DNA of 64,000 nucleotides from Lolium rigidum. Taxonomy: Eukaryota; Streptophyta; Magnoliopsida; Poales; Poaceae. The stretch is taken from contig NC_061514.1 in NCBI RefSeq assembly GCF_022539505.1, positions 217,829,837 through 217,893,836 on the forward strand. The letters are read 5' to 3'. How positions within the stretch are numbered: the first letter of the stretch is position 1; every line of letters begins with the position of its first letter. The position numbers and the translations under genes were made by a program. The notes under the pieces were generated by a model. The model made no database searches, was not told the DNA's origin, and was given only the letters and a program-made list of their open reading frames with translations. This document shows positions 1-9,780 of the stretch, piece by piece.

Positions 1-830
1 CAATGTATGAGGCCCTCGTCATTCCATTTGCTTTGGTTTTTCAGAATGCCGATGATTAGAATGGTTGGTCACCTGTACACTCAGGGGTGGCGCCGGTGAG
101 CTCGGTGTGATGGCACAAATATCAATCTCTTGTGCATCCTACCTGGCCTCACTGACGCCATCCCGGGATGTTCATATTTGTTTCGACCAACAATGTATGA
201 GGCATATGCTATTTAGTTGATACCACTTGGCTCTTTCTTCCATTTTAGTGCCGATGATTAAAATGTTCGGTCAACTGTACACTCCGGGGTGACGCTAGTG
301 AGCCTGCTGTGATGGCACAAATATCAATCTCTAGTGCATCCTACCTGGCCTCACTAACACCATCCCGGGATGTTCATATTTGTTTCGACCAACAATGTAT
401 GAGGCATTCCATTTAGTTCGTACTAGCTACTTGTCTCTTATTTGAGTTGGCACTTCTTAATTGCATTGGCTGATGATTAAATTTTGTGGTCACTACACTT
501 GGGGGAGGCGTTAGTGAGCCTGGTGCGATGACACAAATATCAATCTGTTGTGCATCCTACTTGGTCTCACTAACTCCTTCCCTAAATGTTAATATTTGTT
601 TGGACCAACAATGTATGAGGCCCTTGTCATTCCATTTGCTTTGATATCTCAAAATGCCGATGATTGGAATGTTTGGTCACCTATACACTTGGGGGAGGGG
701 TCAGTGAACCTGGTGTGATGACACAAGTATCAATCTCTTGTGCATCCTACTTGGTTTCGCTCACCCCTTCCCTAAATGTTAATATTTGTTCCGACCAACA
801 ATGTATGAGGCATGCCTTTTAGTTCATACT
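1..830 (+). repeat. ~200-bp tandem foldback units (left array)
   Basis: Four consecutive units, each starting at a CCAACAATGTATGAGG box (near 1, 187, 388, 604 and 793), spaced about 190-216 bp. Each unit holds two arms, roughly GGGGTGGCGCCGGTGAG and CTCACTGACGCCATCCC, that are imperfect reverse complements. Nested between them is a second pair, GATGGCACAA and TTGTGCATC. A single unit can therefore fold into a stem of about 38 bp. The same unit recurs in reverse orientation at 61265-62930. The array lies directly upstream of the small gene at 922-1173 and probably belongs to the CACTA element ending at 2041. Confidence 0.85.
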
Positions 831-921
831 ACTTGGATCGTTTTTGAGTTTGCTCTTATTCGTTGCAAACATCTATGAGCGTGCACTAATGTTTCTTTGT
901 CTTGTTCATATATGTGCAGAT

Positions 922-1173
922 ATGACGTGGTATGTCGTGTACAAGGGCAAGATTCCCGGAGTCTACAACGACTGGGAGGAGTGTCGGAGACAGGTTCACC
1001 GTTTTAGTGGTAACAGCTACAAAGGGTACACCACTAGAGCGGAGGCCGAAGACAGATACGCACGCTATCTGGCGGGAGAGAGGACGGAGCGGAAGAGGAA
1101 CCGGAGGAAGACCACTTTCATCGGGACGGTGCTAGTAGTGACTCTAGCTCTCTTCTATGTGATGGTAGTTTAG
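922..1173 (+). CDS. tail-anchored RNase H1-type hybrid-binding domain microprotein
   Basis: An 83-residue protein. Residues 3-49 match the RNase H1 N-terminal / viroplasmin-type domain: WYVVYKGKIPGVY at the start, a Trp at 18, then GNSYKGY at 30-36 followed by an Ala-Glu-rich helix. In eukaryotic RNase H1 this fold binds RNA:DNA hybrids. There is no catalytic RNase H domain. A basic linker (54-63) precedes a single hydrophobic segment (65-83) that reaches the C-terminus, which predicts a tail-anchored membrane protein. I chose the ATG at 922 because a TGTGCAG splice-acceptor-like sequence ends two bases before it, so an untranslated upstream exon is possible. It sits between tandem foldback units and the subterminal repeats of CACTA-1, so it is probably transposon cargo. 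The domain is widespread in plant genomes and does not by itself indicate a virus. Membrane anchoring and function are inference. Confidence 0.7.
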   Translation: MTWYVVYKGKIPGVYNDWEECRRQVHRFSGNSYKGYTTRAEAEDRYARYLAGERTERKRNRRKTTFIGTVLVVTLALFYVMVV

Positions 1174-1415
1174 ATGATCGACCTTGTGTAACCACTATCT
1201 CATTTGTGAATTTGTAACTCCGTAACTTGCATTGTAACCTCGTAACTTCTCTAATGTGAAATCTTGTGAATCATGTGGGGATAATGTGAAGAACTATGTA
1301 TGGATAAGCTGTGCTGTTGTTTATATGGTGTTATATATTCTGTATTGTGCTATTGTACTGTGATACACAACATGTATAAATACCTGCCAGGATACAAAAA
1401 AAAATTCGAAATTGT
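1174..1415. other. 3' flank of the hybrid-binding domain gene
   Basis: AT-rich sequence following the stop codon, with repeated GTAACTC/GTAACTT-type words that look like 3'-UTR sequence. I see no further gene. It runs directly into the GTGGCGCAC array. Confidence 0.4.
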
Positions 1416-2023
1416 AGCAGTGGCGCACTGGAGGCTCATCAGTGGCGCACGGCCACTAAGTAGCAGTGGCGCACTGCTCTGGATCCAGTGGCGCACTGCT
1501 CTGTGATCCCCTCCGAGCCTAGAAGTGGCGCACCAGGAAAGTCAGCAATGGCGCACGTCCTGGAGACAGGAGTGGCGCACGTCCACAGGCAGCAGTGGCG
1601 CACCGCTCGCCAAGCGAGGCGCACACCAATAGTGCGGTGGCGCACCCAGTCCGTGGCGGTGGCGCGCATATGACTAGCGTGGCGCACCACGCGAAGCTTC
1701 AGGCGCATCGCCGGACATCCAATGGCGCACCAGCGGCGCCTCGTCTCCGGACGTCGCCATTGCGGGCGTGGCGCACACCAATTATGCATAGTGCACCCGT
1801 CCGGACGATGGTGGCGCACGCATATGACTCAGTGGCGCCAGTCGGAGCTTCGGTGGCGCATCGGCTGGACATCCTAATGGCGCACCGAGGCGGTGCGCCA
1901 CCTGTTATCCGAGGCTAGTAGTGGCGCACCCTTAGTGCGCCACTACTAAAAGTTAGCGATGGCGTGATAGCGGTGGCGCACCAGCGGTGCGCCAGCGATG
2001 GGCATAAGTGGTGCGCCAGCGGT
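1415..2023 (+). repeat. subterminal GTGGCGCAC array of CACTA-1
   Basis: Roughly two dozen copies of GTGGCGCAC and its reverse complement GTGCGCCAC, 15-40 bp apart, stopping at the terminal inverted repeat. In the maize En/Spm system, clustered subterminal motifs are the binding sites of the element's TnpA protein, and this array fits that role. The motif sets open frames in several phases (for example 1439-1819 minus), which I regard as artefacts. Confidence 0.8.
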
Positions 2024-2041
2024 GCCCTTTTCCTAGTAGTG
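2024..2041 (-). repeat. terminal inverted repeat of CACTA-1
   Basis: On the plus strand GCCCTTTTCCTAGTAGTG; read outward-in on the minus strand it begins CACTACTAGGAAAAG, a standard grass CACTA terminus. It immediately follows the subterminal array, which supports a real end over a chance match. Confidence 0.75.
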
Positions 2042-2340
2042 CCGGCCCGAGGATTCGCGAGGATATCATGGAGTACGGGTGCAGCCGACTAGAGACAGCC
2101 GCACGGGATTTTTACGGCCGGGGTGGGTGGCGGTTCCTCATAGAATTACGTACGATGTGTTTTTGCCTTTTTGGCACCCGTTCGTTTTCTACGTTTCGTT
2201 GGTGGATCTTTGTGTCGACTCTAGCTGATCCGTGAGAAGTTGTCATAATTTGTGTATGAACTGAATAAAGCAATAAAGCAGCCATACACATCATTTTGAT
2301 GCAGAGGCTGTGGTATGTCCCCCATTTCAAAAAAAGGAAA
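2042..2340 (+). other. possible 3' tail of a LINE or gene
   Basis: Holds a reading frame ending near 2233, then an AATAAAG-rich stretch, a TTTTGATGCAGAGGC word and a purine-rich A tail near 2328-2345. This layout resembles the 3' end of a plant non-LTR retrotransposon. No diagnostic protein domain is present, so the assignment is tentative. Confidence 0.3.
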
Positions 2341-2598
2341 AAACATAGGATTGAGATGTCATGGCTAGTTGAATTAATGTTTTATTCCTATTTGATTTGC
2401 ACTACTAGATTCCTATAGGATTAGTTCCGATATGTTCCTATAAATCAAACAACTAATGTAGGAAAAAATCCCATAGGATCTAAATGCTACACAATTCTTA
2501 TAGGAGACCTACGAATTAAAGAAGCCCTCATGCAGTACGGAGATGAAGAGGAAGAAAAAAAAGCAATGGATATATATTATATAGTGCATACATTATTA
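2341..2598. other. AT-rich MITE-like sequence
   Basis: Contains the AGGATT / CCTATAGGATT / CCCATAGGATCT words typical of grass MITE-derived filler. I see no clear terminal repeats and no coding signal. Confidence 0.3.
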
Positions 2599-2603
2599 AT
2601 GCT

Positions 2604-4360
2604 TGATACGTCTCAAACGTATCTATAATTTCTCATGTTCCATGCTTGTTTTATGACAATACTCACATGTTTTATCCATACTTTATATCATTTTGATGCA
2701 TTTTCTGGTACTAACCTATTAACAAGATGCCGAAGCGCCAGTTCCTGTTTTCTGCTGTTTTTGGGACGCACCAAAGCAGCGTTCGTTGCACTAGCGCCTT
2801 ATCTTTTGAAGCTAAACAGAGGCTCGAAAGACGGAGTACGTCCGAAGTTGTTGGCTGCCTTTTTGTAGTGCGCAAGTCAGAGTGAACTTCTTCTTCTGTT
2901 CTGCGAATCTACTAACGAGAACTGCCGTACAGTCCTATCTTTTCTTAATTAAGAAAGATCGTAGATGAACGTTTCGTTTCGTTACCTAAGTAGTTGAGCA
3001 ATTCATTCCAAGGTAAACAAAGAGGTATTTCCTTGTTTCAGAAATCCTACACAGGAAATATTCTCGGAATTGGACGAAGCAAAAGCCAAACCTCCTATTT
3101 TTCCGAGGGACACACGGATCCAGAAGGGCAAGCCCGGGGGAGGCCCAGGGCCTCCTCCCCATAGGGGGCGCGGCCAAGAGGGGGGGCGCGCCGCCTTATG
3201 GGGTGGGTCCCCTCGGGCACCCCTTGCGCCGCCCTTTCGCCTATATATTTCTTCCGTCGCAAAAACACTAAAACAACAAGTCATATTCCACGAAGAGTTC
3301 CATAGCCGCCGCCATCGCGAAGACAAGTTTCGGGGGACAGAATCTCTGTTCCGGCACACCGCCGGGACGGGAAGTGCCGCCGGAATCCATCTCCATCGAC
3401 TCCATCGCCATCTTCATCGTCGTTCTTTGTCTCCCATGATGAGGAGGGAGTAGTTCTCCCCCGAGGCTGAGGGCTCTACCGGTAGCTATGTGGTTCATCT
3501 CTCTCTCCCATGGTGTGATCTTTATGTGATCATGAGCTTTGTATCACTATTAATCTATGTGCTACTCTAGTGATGTTATTAAAGTAGTATATTCCTCCTC
3601 CATGATGTAAAGAGGACAGTGTGTGCATCATCTAGTACTTGGCGCAGGTTATGATTGTAATCTCTTGTGGATTATGAAGTTAACTATTACTATGATAGTA
3701 TTGATGTAATATATTCCCTCTTTCATAGCTATTGTTGACAGTGTGTATGCTATGTTAGTACTCGGTCTAAATTGCAACGGTATTATCTTGGATTATGATT
3801 TGATGAGGATATCCCTATGAGTGGTGTTTGTCAAGTACTTGATGAATTTTGAGTGGAGCTTTTGTAGCCACTACGTGATGATTAGTGATTCCAATAGGAG
3901 AGTAATTCAGAGTAGCACAAGTGAAGAGAAGTTATCTAATTGTCCAATTATGTGATCATTGTTGAGAGTGTCCACTAGTGAAAGTATGATCCCTAGGCCT
4001 TGTTTCTAAGCATTGAAACACCGTTTCCAACAAGTTCTGCTACATGTTTGCTTGCTGCCATTTTTATTTCAGATTGCAATTACTACTTATAATCAATCAT
4101 ATTACTTGTATTTCACTATCTCTTCGCCGAACTAGTGCACCTATACATCTGACAAGTGTATTAGGTGTGTTGGGGACACAAGAGACTTCTTGTATCTTAA
4201 TTGCGGGGTTGCTTGAGAGGGATATCTTTGACCTCTACCTCCCTGAGTTCGATAAACCTTGGGTGATTCACTTAAGGGAAACATCTTTGCTTGTTCTACA
4301 AACCTACTGCTCTTGGAGGCCCAACACTATCTACGGGAATAGAAGCGTGCGTAGACATCA
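2604..4360 (+). repeat. 5' LTR of element A
   Basis: 1,757 bp, TG...CA ends. It matches the 3' LTR throughout except for 271 extra bases (2765-3035) and a 9-bp difference near 4150. A CCTATATATT TATA-like box lies near 3239-3250, so transcription would start shortly downstream. Confidence 0.9.
2765..3035. other. 271-bp insertion unique to the 5' LTR of element A
   Basis: Absent from the 3' LTR, where TTTTTGG joins TTTCAG directly. Its start (GACGCACC) and end (TTTCCTTG) do not form an obvious inverted repeat, and I see no clean target duplication. It contains no ORF worth reporting. It arose after, or during, integration of element A. Confidence 0.75.
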
Positions 4361-4371
4361 AGCTATTTTTA

Positions 4372-4387
4372 AGGCGCCGTTGCGGGG
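4372..4387 (+). promoter_or_regulatory. degenerate tRNA-Asp primer-binding site, element A
   Basis: AGGCGCCGTTGCGGGG, eleven bases after the LTR, matches the complement of the plant tRNA-Asp 3' end (TGGCGCCGTTGCCGGGG) with one missing C and one end mismatch. The equivalent site in element B is better preserved. Confidence 0.7.
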
Positions 4388-4534
4388 AGGTAAGGTAAAA
4401 GGTATTCACATCCTCCGACTACTAAGCTATTTCCTAGTACTGTTGCCGGTGTGTGAGTGCTCAAAGCTATTTCCTTTAGATCCTGCAATTATATCTTTTT
4501 GTTTCTTGTTTTTATTTTTCACTAGTTAGGTTTA

Positions 4535-5221
4535 ATGGAAAACAACAAAAAAATTAGAGATCTTTATGAAATTTATATTGAATTAGGACATGATGTGTTT
4601 GAAGAGAGAATTAAAAAACCCATGGAACTTTGTTTGCAAAATAGTTGTAGCAATGTTATTAGCATGAACTCTTTGAAGACTATTATTGCTAATGCTATGG
4701 AAGAATTTAAGCTTGGGGAAGCTGGTTGTGATATTTTTAGTCCCCCAAGTTTTGAGGAGAAAATTTTCTTTGATGATACTTTGCCTCCCATTTATGGTGA
4801 TTATAATGATAGTGGTATTTTGGTGCCACTTACTATGGAGGATAAAGTTTATTATGATTATACCATGCCTGCAATTTATGATGATTACAGTGATGGTTGT
4901 GATAGTTTTACTCCCACTATTACTAATAAAATTGATTATGCTTATGTGGAGAGTAATGGTGTTGAGTTTGTTCATGATGCTATTGGAAATTATTATGAGA
5001 GAGGAAAATATGGTTGTACAAATTTTCATGTTACTCAAACACCTCTCTACATGCTGAAAATTTTGAAGTTACTCGTGTTTTATCTTCCAATGCTTGTCAC
5101 TTTGATCTTCATGAATTTATTTGTGTACAAGATTCCTATGCATAGCAAGTGGGTTAGGCTTAAATTTGTTTCATACTTGCTTTTTGATGCTCTCTTTGCT
5201 TCAACTCTCATCCTTATGTGA
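4535..5221 (+). CDS. orphan membrane-tailed ORF of LTR element A (short form)
   Basis: A 228-residue protein of unknown function, the only long ORF in the interior of element A. An acidic, Tyr/Asp-rich middle (about residues 75-150) has repeated DDT-PPIYGDYND and YDYTMPAIYDDYSD-like stretches. It is followed by the conserved block VEFVHDA..NYYERGKYG and a strongly hydrophobic segment (about 173-200), then a basic patch (HSKWVRLK) and a second hydrophobic stretch at the end. The final ~85 residues align closely with the C-terminus of the 441-residue ORF in element B, whereas the N-terminal parts differ, so this copy is rearranged or internally deleted. No gag, protease or polymerase motif is visible. 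An envelope-like role is possible from the membrane tail, but nothing in the sequence proves it. Confidence 0.6.
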   Translation: MENNKKIRDLYEIYIELGHDVFEERIKKPMELCLQNSCSNVISMNSLKTIIANAMEEFKLGEAGCDIFSPPSFEEKIFFDDTLPPIYGDYNDSGILVPLTMEDKVYYDYTMPAIYDDYSDGCDSFTPTITNKIDYAYVESNGVEFVHDAIGNYYERGKYGCTNFHVTQTPLYMLKILKLLVFYLPMLVTLIFMNLFVYKIPMHSKWVRLKFVSYLLFDALFASTLILM

Positions 5222-7866
5222 GCATCATTAAAATTACTGAGCCCATCTTAATGGCTATAAAGAAAGCACTTCTTGGGAGATAACCCATGTTTTTATTTTG
5301 CTACTGTTTTGTTTTGTCTTGGAAGTTGTTACTACTGTAGCAACCTCTCCTTATCTTTATTTTATTGCATTGTTGTGCCAAGTAAAGTCTTTGATAGAAG
5401 GTTGATACTAGATTTGGACTTCTGCGCAGAAACAGATTTTTAGCTATCACGAATTTGAGTTGTTCTCTCTGTAGGAGAATCTAAAAATTCTGTAAAAATT
5501 CATGAGTAATCCTCAGATATGTACGTAACTTTCATTCAATTTGAGCTTCTTCATCTGAGTATGTTAAGTGTCTCGAAAAAATTCGTCTTTACGGACTGTT
5601 CTGTTTTGACAGATTCTGCCTTTTATTTCGCATTACCTCTTTTACTGTGTTTGAGTGGAATTCTTTGCTCCATTAAATTTCAGTAGCGTTGGGTAATGTC
5701 CAAAAGTGTTGGGAATGATTGTGTCCTCTCTGAACATGTGAATTTTTGATTATGCACTAACCCTCTAATGAGATTGTTTTGAGTTTGGTGTGGAGGAAGT
5801 TTTCAAGGATCAAGAGAGGAGGAGGATATAATATGATCAAGAAGAGTGAAAAGTCTAAGCTTGGGGATGCTCCCGTGGTTCATCCCTGCATATTTCAAGA
5901 AGACTCAAGCATCTAAGCTTGGGAATGCCCAAGGCATCCCCTTCTTCATCAACAACTTATCAGGTCACCTCTAGTGAAACTATATTTTTATACCGTCACA
6001 TCTTATGTGCTTTACTTGGAGCGTCTGTGTGTTTTTATTTTTGTTTATGTTTGAATAAATTCGGATCCTAGCATTCCTTGTGTGGGAGAAAGACACGCTC
6101 CGCTTTTTCATATTGAACACTAGTGTTCTTAGTTTTACTTTTAATGTTCATGGCGAAAGTTGAAAGCCGCTTCATTTATTGCTATTTGGTTGGAAACAGA
6201 AAATGCTTCATGTGGTAATTGGTATATTGTCTTGAATAATTTGATACTTGGCAATTGTTTTGAGCTCTCAAGTAGATCATGTTTAAGCTCTTGTATCATG
6301 TAGTTTGAACCTATTAGTGGAGAACTACCGTAGAGCTTGTTGAAATTGGGTCTGCATGATTAGTCTCTCTAAAGTCTAGATATTTTCTGGTAAAAGTGTT
6401 TGAGCAACAAAGAAGACAGTGTAGAGTCTTATAATGCTTGCAATATGTTCTTATGTAAGTTTTGTTGTACCGGTTCATACTTGTGTTTGCTTCAAACAAC
6501 CTTGCTAGCCAAAGCCTTGTACTGAGAGGGAATGCTTCTCGTGCATCCAAAACTTGAGCCAAAACTTATGCCATTTGTGTCCACCATAACTACCTACTAT
6601 GTGGTATTTTTCTGCCATTCCAAAGTAAATTTCTTGTGTGCTACCTTTAAAATTTCATTCCTTGTCTTTGCAATACATAGCTCATGGGAAAGTAGCTTAA
6701 AAACTATTGTGGTAATGAATATGTCGCTTATGTATCTTATTTCTTATAAGTTTCTTGTTGAGCGGTAACCATGTTTACAGGGACGCCATCAACCTGTTAC
6801 ACCTTTGTTGAATATCATGTGAGTTGCTATGCATGTTCGTCTTGTCTAAAGTAAGGGAGATTTTCCATGAGTTAAATGGTTTGAGTATGCATATTGTTAG
6901 AGAGGAACATTGGGCCGCGAACCAAAGCCATGTATCATGGTAGAAGTTTCAGCTTGGACATTAATCCTCAAATCTCTTATGAGAATATTATCTGTTGTTG
7001 AATGCTTAAAGGATTAAAGTGGAGGCCATTATCTGTTTTCTATGTTGTCCCGGTATGGATGTCCTCAAGTTGAGATCTATCAAAATCGAGAAATCAAATG
7101 CGATTTATCTCCTTGGACCTTTGTACAGGTGGCATAGAGGTACCACTTTGTGACACTTGGTTGTAACATATGTAATGCAATGATAATCCATGGAAATCCG
7201 AGCTAATTAGGACAAGGAGCGGGCACTATTAGTATTCGATGCATGAGGCTTGCAACTTATAGGAGGTTTTATGCATAACACATGAATTATTACTACCGTT
7301 GACAAAATTGTTTCCATGTTTTCAAAATAAAAAGCTCTAGCACATGAGTAATCCCTGCTTCCCTCTGCGAAGGGCCTTTCTTGTACTTTATGTTGAGTCA
7401 GTTTACCTACTTCCTTCTATCTTAGAAGCAAACACTTGTGTCAACTGTGTGCATTGATTCTTACATGCTTGCTTATTGCACTCATCATATTACTTTGTGT
7501 TGACAATTATCCATGAGATATACATGTTGAAAGTTGAAAGCAACTGCTGAAACTTAAATATTATTTTGTGTTGCTTCAAAACCTTCTATTAAGAATCTAT
7601 TGCTTTATTAGTTAACTCTTATGCAAGACTTGTTGATGCTTTTCTTGAAAGTACTATTCATGAAAAGTCTTTGCTATATGATTCAGTTGTTTAGTCATTA
7701 TCTATTTGTTAACGAACTATAGACCATTGCTTTGAATCACTTCATTCATCTCATATGCTTTACAATAGTATTGATCAAGATTATGATAGTAGCATGTCAC
7801 TTCACAAATTATCCTTTTTATCGTTTACCTACTCGAGGGCGAGTAGGAACTAAGCTTGGGGATGCT
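5222..7866 (+). other. non-coding interior of element A, 3' part
   Basis: AT-rich, no ORF with recognisable domains. It aligns in order, in reverse, with the non-coding interior of element B (32431-34880). It contains two internal copies of the polypurine-like word CTAAGCTTGGGRATGC near 5855 and 5913, and the genuine pre-LTR copy at 7849-7866. Confidence 0.7.
7849..7866 (+). promoter_or_regulatory. polypurine tract region of element A
   Basis: AACTAAGCTTGGGGATGCT directly precedes the 3' LTR. Element B has the same word in the same position, as expected for the plus-strand priming site. Confidence 0.6.
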
Positions 7867-9343
7867 TGATACGTCTCAAACGTATCTATAATTTCTCATG
7901 TTCCATGCTAGTTTTATGACAATACTCACATGTTTTATCCATACTTTATATCATTTTGATGCATTTTCTGGTACTAACCTATTAACAAGATGCCGAAGCG
8001 CCAGTTCCTGTTTTCTGCTGTTTTTGGTTTCAGAAATCCTACACGGGAAATATTCTCGGAATTGGACGAAACAAAAGACAAACCTCCTATTTTCCGAGGG
8101 ACACACGGAGCCAGAAGGGCAAGCCCGGGGGAGGCCCAGGGCCTCCTCCCCATAGGGGGGCGCGGCCAAGAGGGGGGCGCGCCGCCTTATGGGGTGGGCC
8201 CCTCGGGCATCCCCTTGCGCCGCCCTTTCGCCTATATATTCCTTCCGTCGTGAAAACCCTAAAACAACAAGTCATATTCCACGAAGAGTTCCGTAGCCGC
8301 CGCCATCGCGAGGACAAGTTTCGGGGGACAGAATCTCTGTTCCGGCACGCCGCCGGGACGGGGAAGTGCCCCCGGAATCCATCTCCATCGACTCCATCGC
8401 CATCTTCATCGCCGTTCTTTGTATCCCATGATGAGGAGGGAGTAGTTCTCCCCCGAGGCTGAGGGCTCTACCGGTAACTATGTGGTTCATCTCTCTCTCC
8501 CATGGTGTGATCTTTATGTGATCATGAGCTTTGTATCACTATTAATCTATGTGCTACTCTAGTGATGTTATTAAAGTAGTCTATTCCTCCTCCATGATGT
8601 AAAGAGGACAGTGTGTGCATCATGTAGTACTTGGCGTAGGTTATTATTGTAATCTCTGGTGGATTATGAAGTTAACTATTACTATGATAGTATTTATGTG
8701 ATCTATTCCCCCTTTCATAGCTATTGTTGACAGTGTGTATGCTATGTTAGTACTCGGTCTAAATTGCAACGGTATTATCTTGGCTTATGATTTGATGAGG
8801 ATATCCCTATGAGTGGTGTTTGTCAAGTACTTGATGAACTTTGAGTGGAGCTTTTGTAGCCACTACGTGATGATTAGTGATTCCAATAGGAGAGTAATTC
8901 AGAGTAGCACAAGTGAAGAGAAGTTATCTAATTGTCCAATTATGTGATCATTGTTGAGAGTGTCCACTAGTGAAAGTATGATCCCTAGGCCTTGTTTCTA
9001 AGCATTGAAACACCGTTTCCAATAAGTTACTGCTACATGTTCGCTTGCTGCCATTTTTATTTCAGATTGCAATTACTACTTATAATCATCCATATTACTT
9101 GTATTTCACTATCTCTTCGCCGAACTAGTGCACCTATACATCTGTATTAGGTGTGTTGGGGACACAAGAGACTTCTTGTATCTTAATTGCAGGGTTGCTT
9201 GAGAGGGATATCTTTGACCTCTACCTCCCTGAGTTCGATAAACCTTGGGTGATTCACTTAAGGGAAACTTGCTTATGTTCTACAAACCTCGGCTCTTGGA
9301 GGTCCAACACTGTCTACAGGAATAGAAGCGTGTGTAGACATCA
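7867..9343 (+). repeat. 3' LTR of element A
   Basis: 1,477 bp, TG...CA, followed by the ATGCT target duplication. TATA-like CCTATATATTCC near 8230-8241. It lacks the 271-bp insertion found in its partner. Confidence 0.9.
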
Positions 9344-9345
9344 AT

Positions 9346-9780
9346 GCTCTTGAAGCTAACAAGTGCTCATCAAACAACGGGTCCTCGATAGCTAAGTACA
9401 AAGTGGATCCTGCGGTAGAAAGCACGAGCCTGGAACCGTTGGCCCTGGAAGATGATAGCCGGTTTAGTTGGCACCGCCTGCCAGCAAGGACTCAACGAAA
9501 ATCCGGCATGGCGATGGAAACATACCCAGGAGCTTCGTACCCACCAGGTTGGCGAGAAACGAGCGATTTCTCAACTTGTGTAGGAATGGCGCTGAAACCA
9601 GCCGCCATGGAAGAAAGACGGTTAAATTGTTTGATCCGCTAGCCAGCCAGAAGGCAGAGAAACTTCAGCATGGCGATGGAAACATACAGGGGAGCTTCGT
9701 ACCCACCATCTTGGCGAAACACGGGCGATTTCTCGGCATCGGTAGGAAAGGCGACACTTGAACAGGCGGCCCTGGAAGAA
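9346..9780 (+). repeat. 162-bp (54-codon) tandem repeat with conserved frame
   Basis: ATGGCGATGGAAACATAC recurs at 9508 and 9670, exactly 162 bp apart, and the preceding 162 bp is a third, more diverged unit. All three units read in one frame (…GASYPP.W..T.DFS……LE..ALEERR), broken by one stop between units 2 and 3. The period is a multiple of three and substitutions keep the frame, which suggests a coding origin. I do not recognise the protein. Confidence 0.7.

Larger units (their letters stand above)
1..2041 (+). mobile_element. right-hand portion of a CACTA (En/Spm) transposon, CACTA-1
   Basis: The right end is a CACTACTAGGAAAAGGGC terminal repeat (read on the minus strand) that stops at 2041. 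It is preceded by about 600 bp of dense GTGGCGCAC subterminal motifs, the usual terminal architecture of CACTA elements. The internal part contains ~200-bp tandem units and one small gene. The left end is outside the window. The 3-bp target duplication predicted from the right flank is CCG (2042-2044). That the foldback units and gene belong to this element, not to older sequence it landed in, is inferred from their unbroken adjacency. Confidence 0.65.
2604..9343 (+). mobile_element. complete non-autonomous LTR retrotransposon, element A
   Basis: Two direct LTRs (2604-4360 and 7867-9343), each beginning TGATACGTCTC and ending GTAGACATCA, flanked by a perfect 5-bp duplication ATGCT (2599-2603 and 9344-9348). 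The 3.5-kb interior has a degenerate tRNA-Asp primer site just after the left LTR and a purine-rich tract before the right LTR. It has no gag, protease, reverse transcriptase or integrase, only one 228-residue ORF. The LTRs are almost identical outside a 271-bp insertion and a 9-bp indel, so the copy is fairly young and must have been moved by another element's enzymes. Its LTR type resembles the abundant TGATACGTCTC Gypsy-like LTRs of Triticeae; I do not assign a family name. Confidence 0.9.

Noticed and set aside
1..830. CRISPR-like array at the left edge
   Set aside because: Units of about 200 bp with no short constant repeat/unique spacer pattern, in a plant nuclear context.
2399..2412. 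GCACTACTAGATTCC as another CACTA terminus
   Set aside because: No subterminal repeats on either side and no partner end; probably MITE filler.
4361..4400. tRNA gene suggested by the GGCGCCGTTGC match
   Set aside because: Only the 3' end complement is present, immediately after an LTR: a primer-binding site. No cloverleaf tRNA gene was recognised anywhere in the window.
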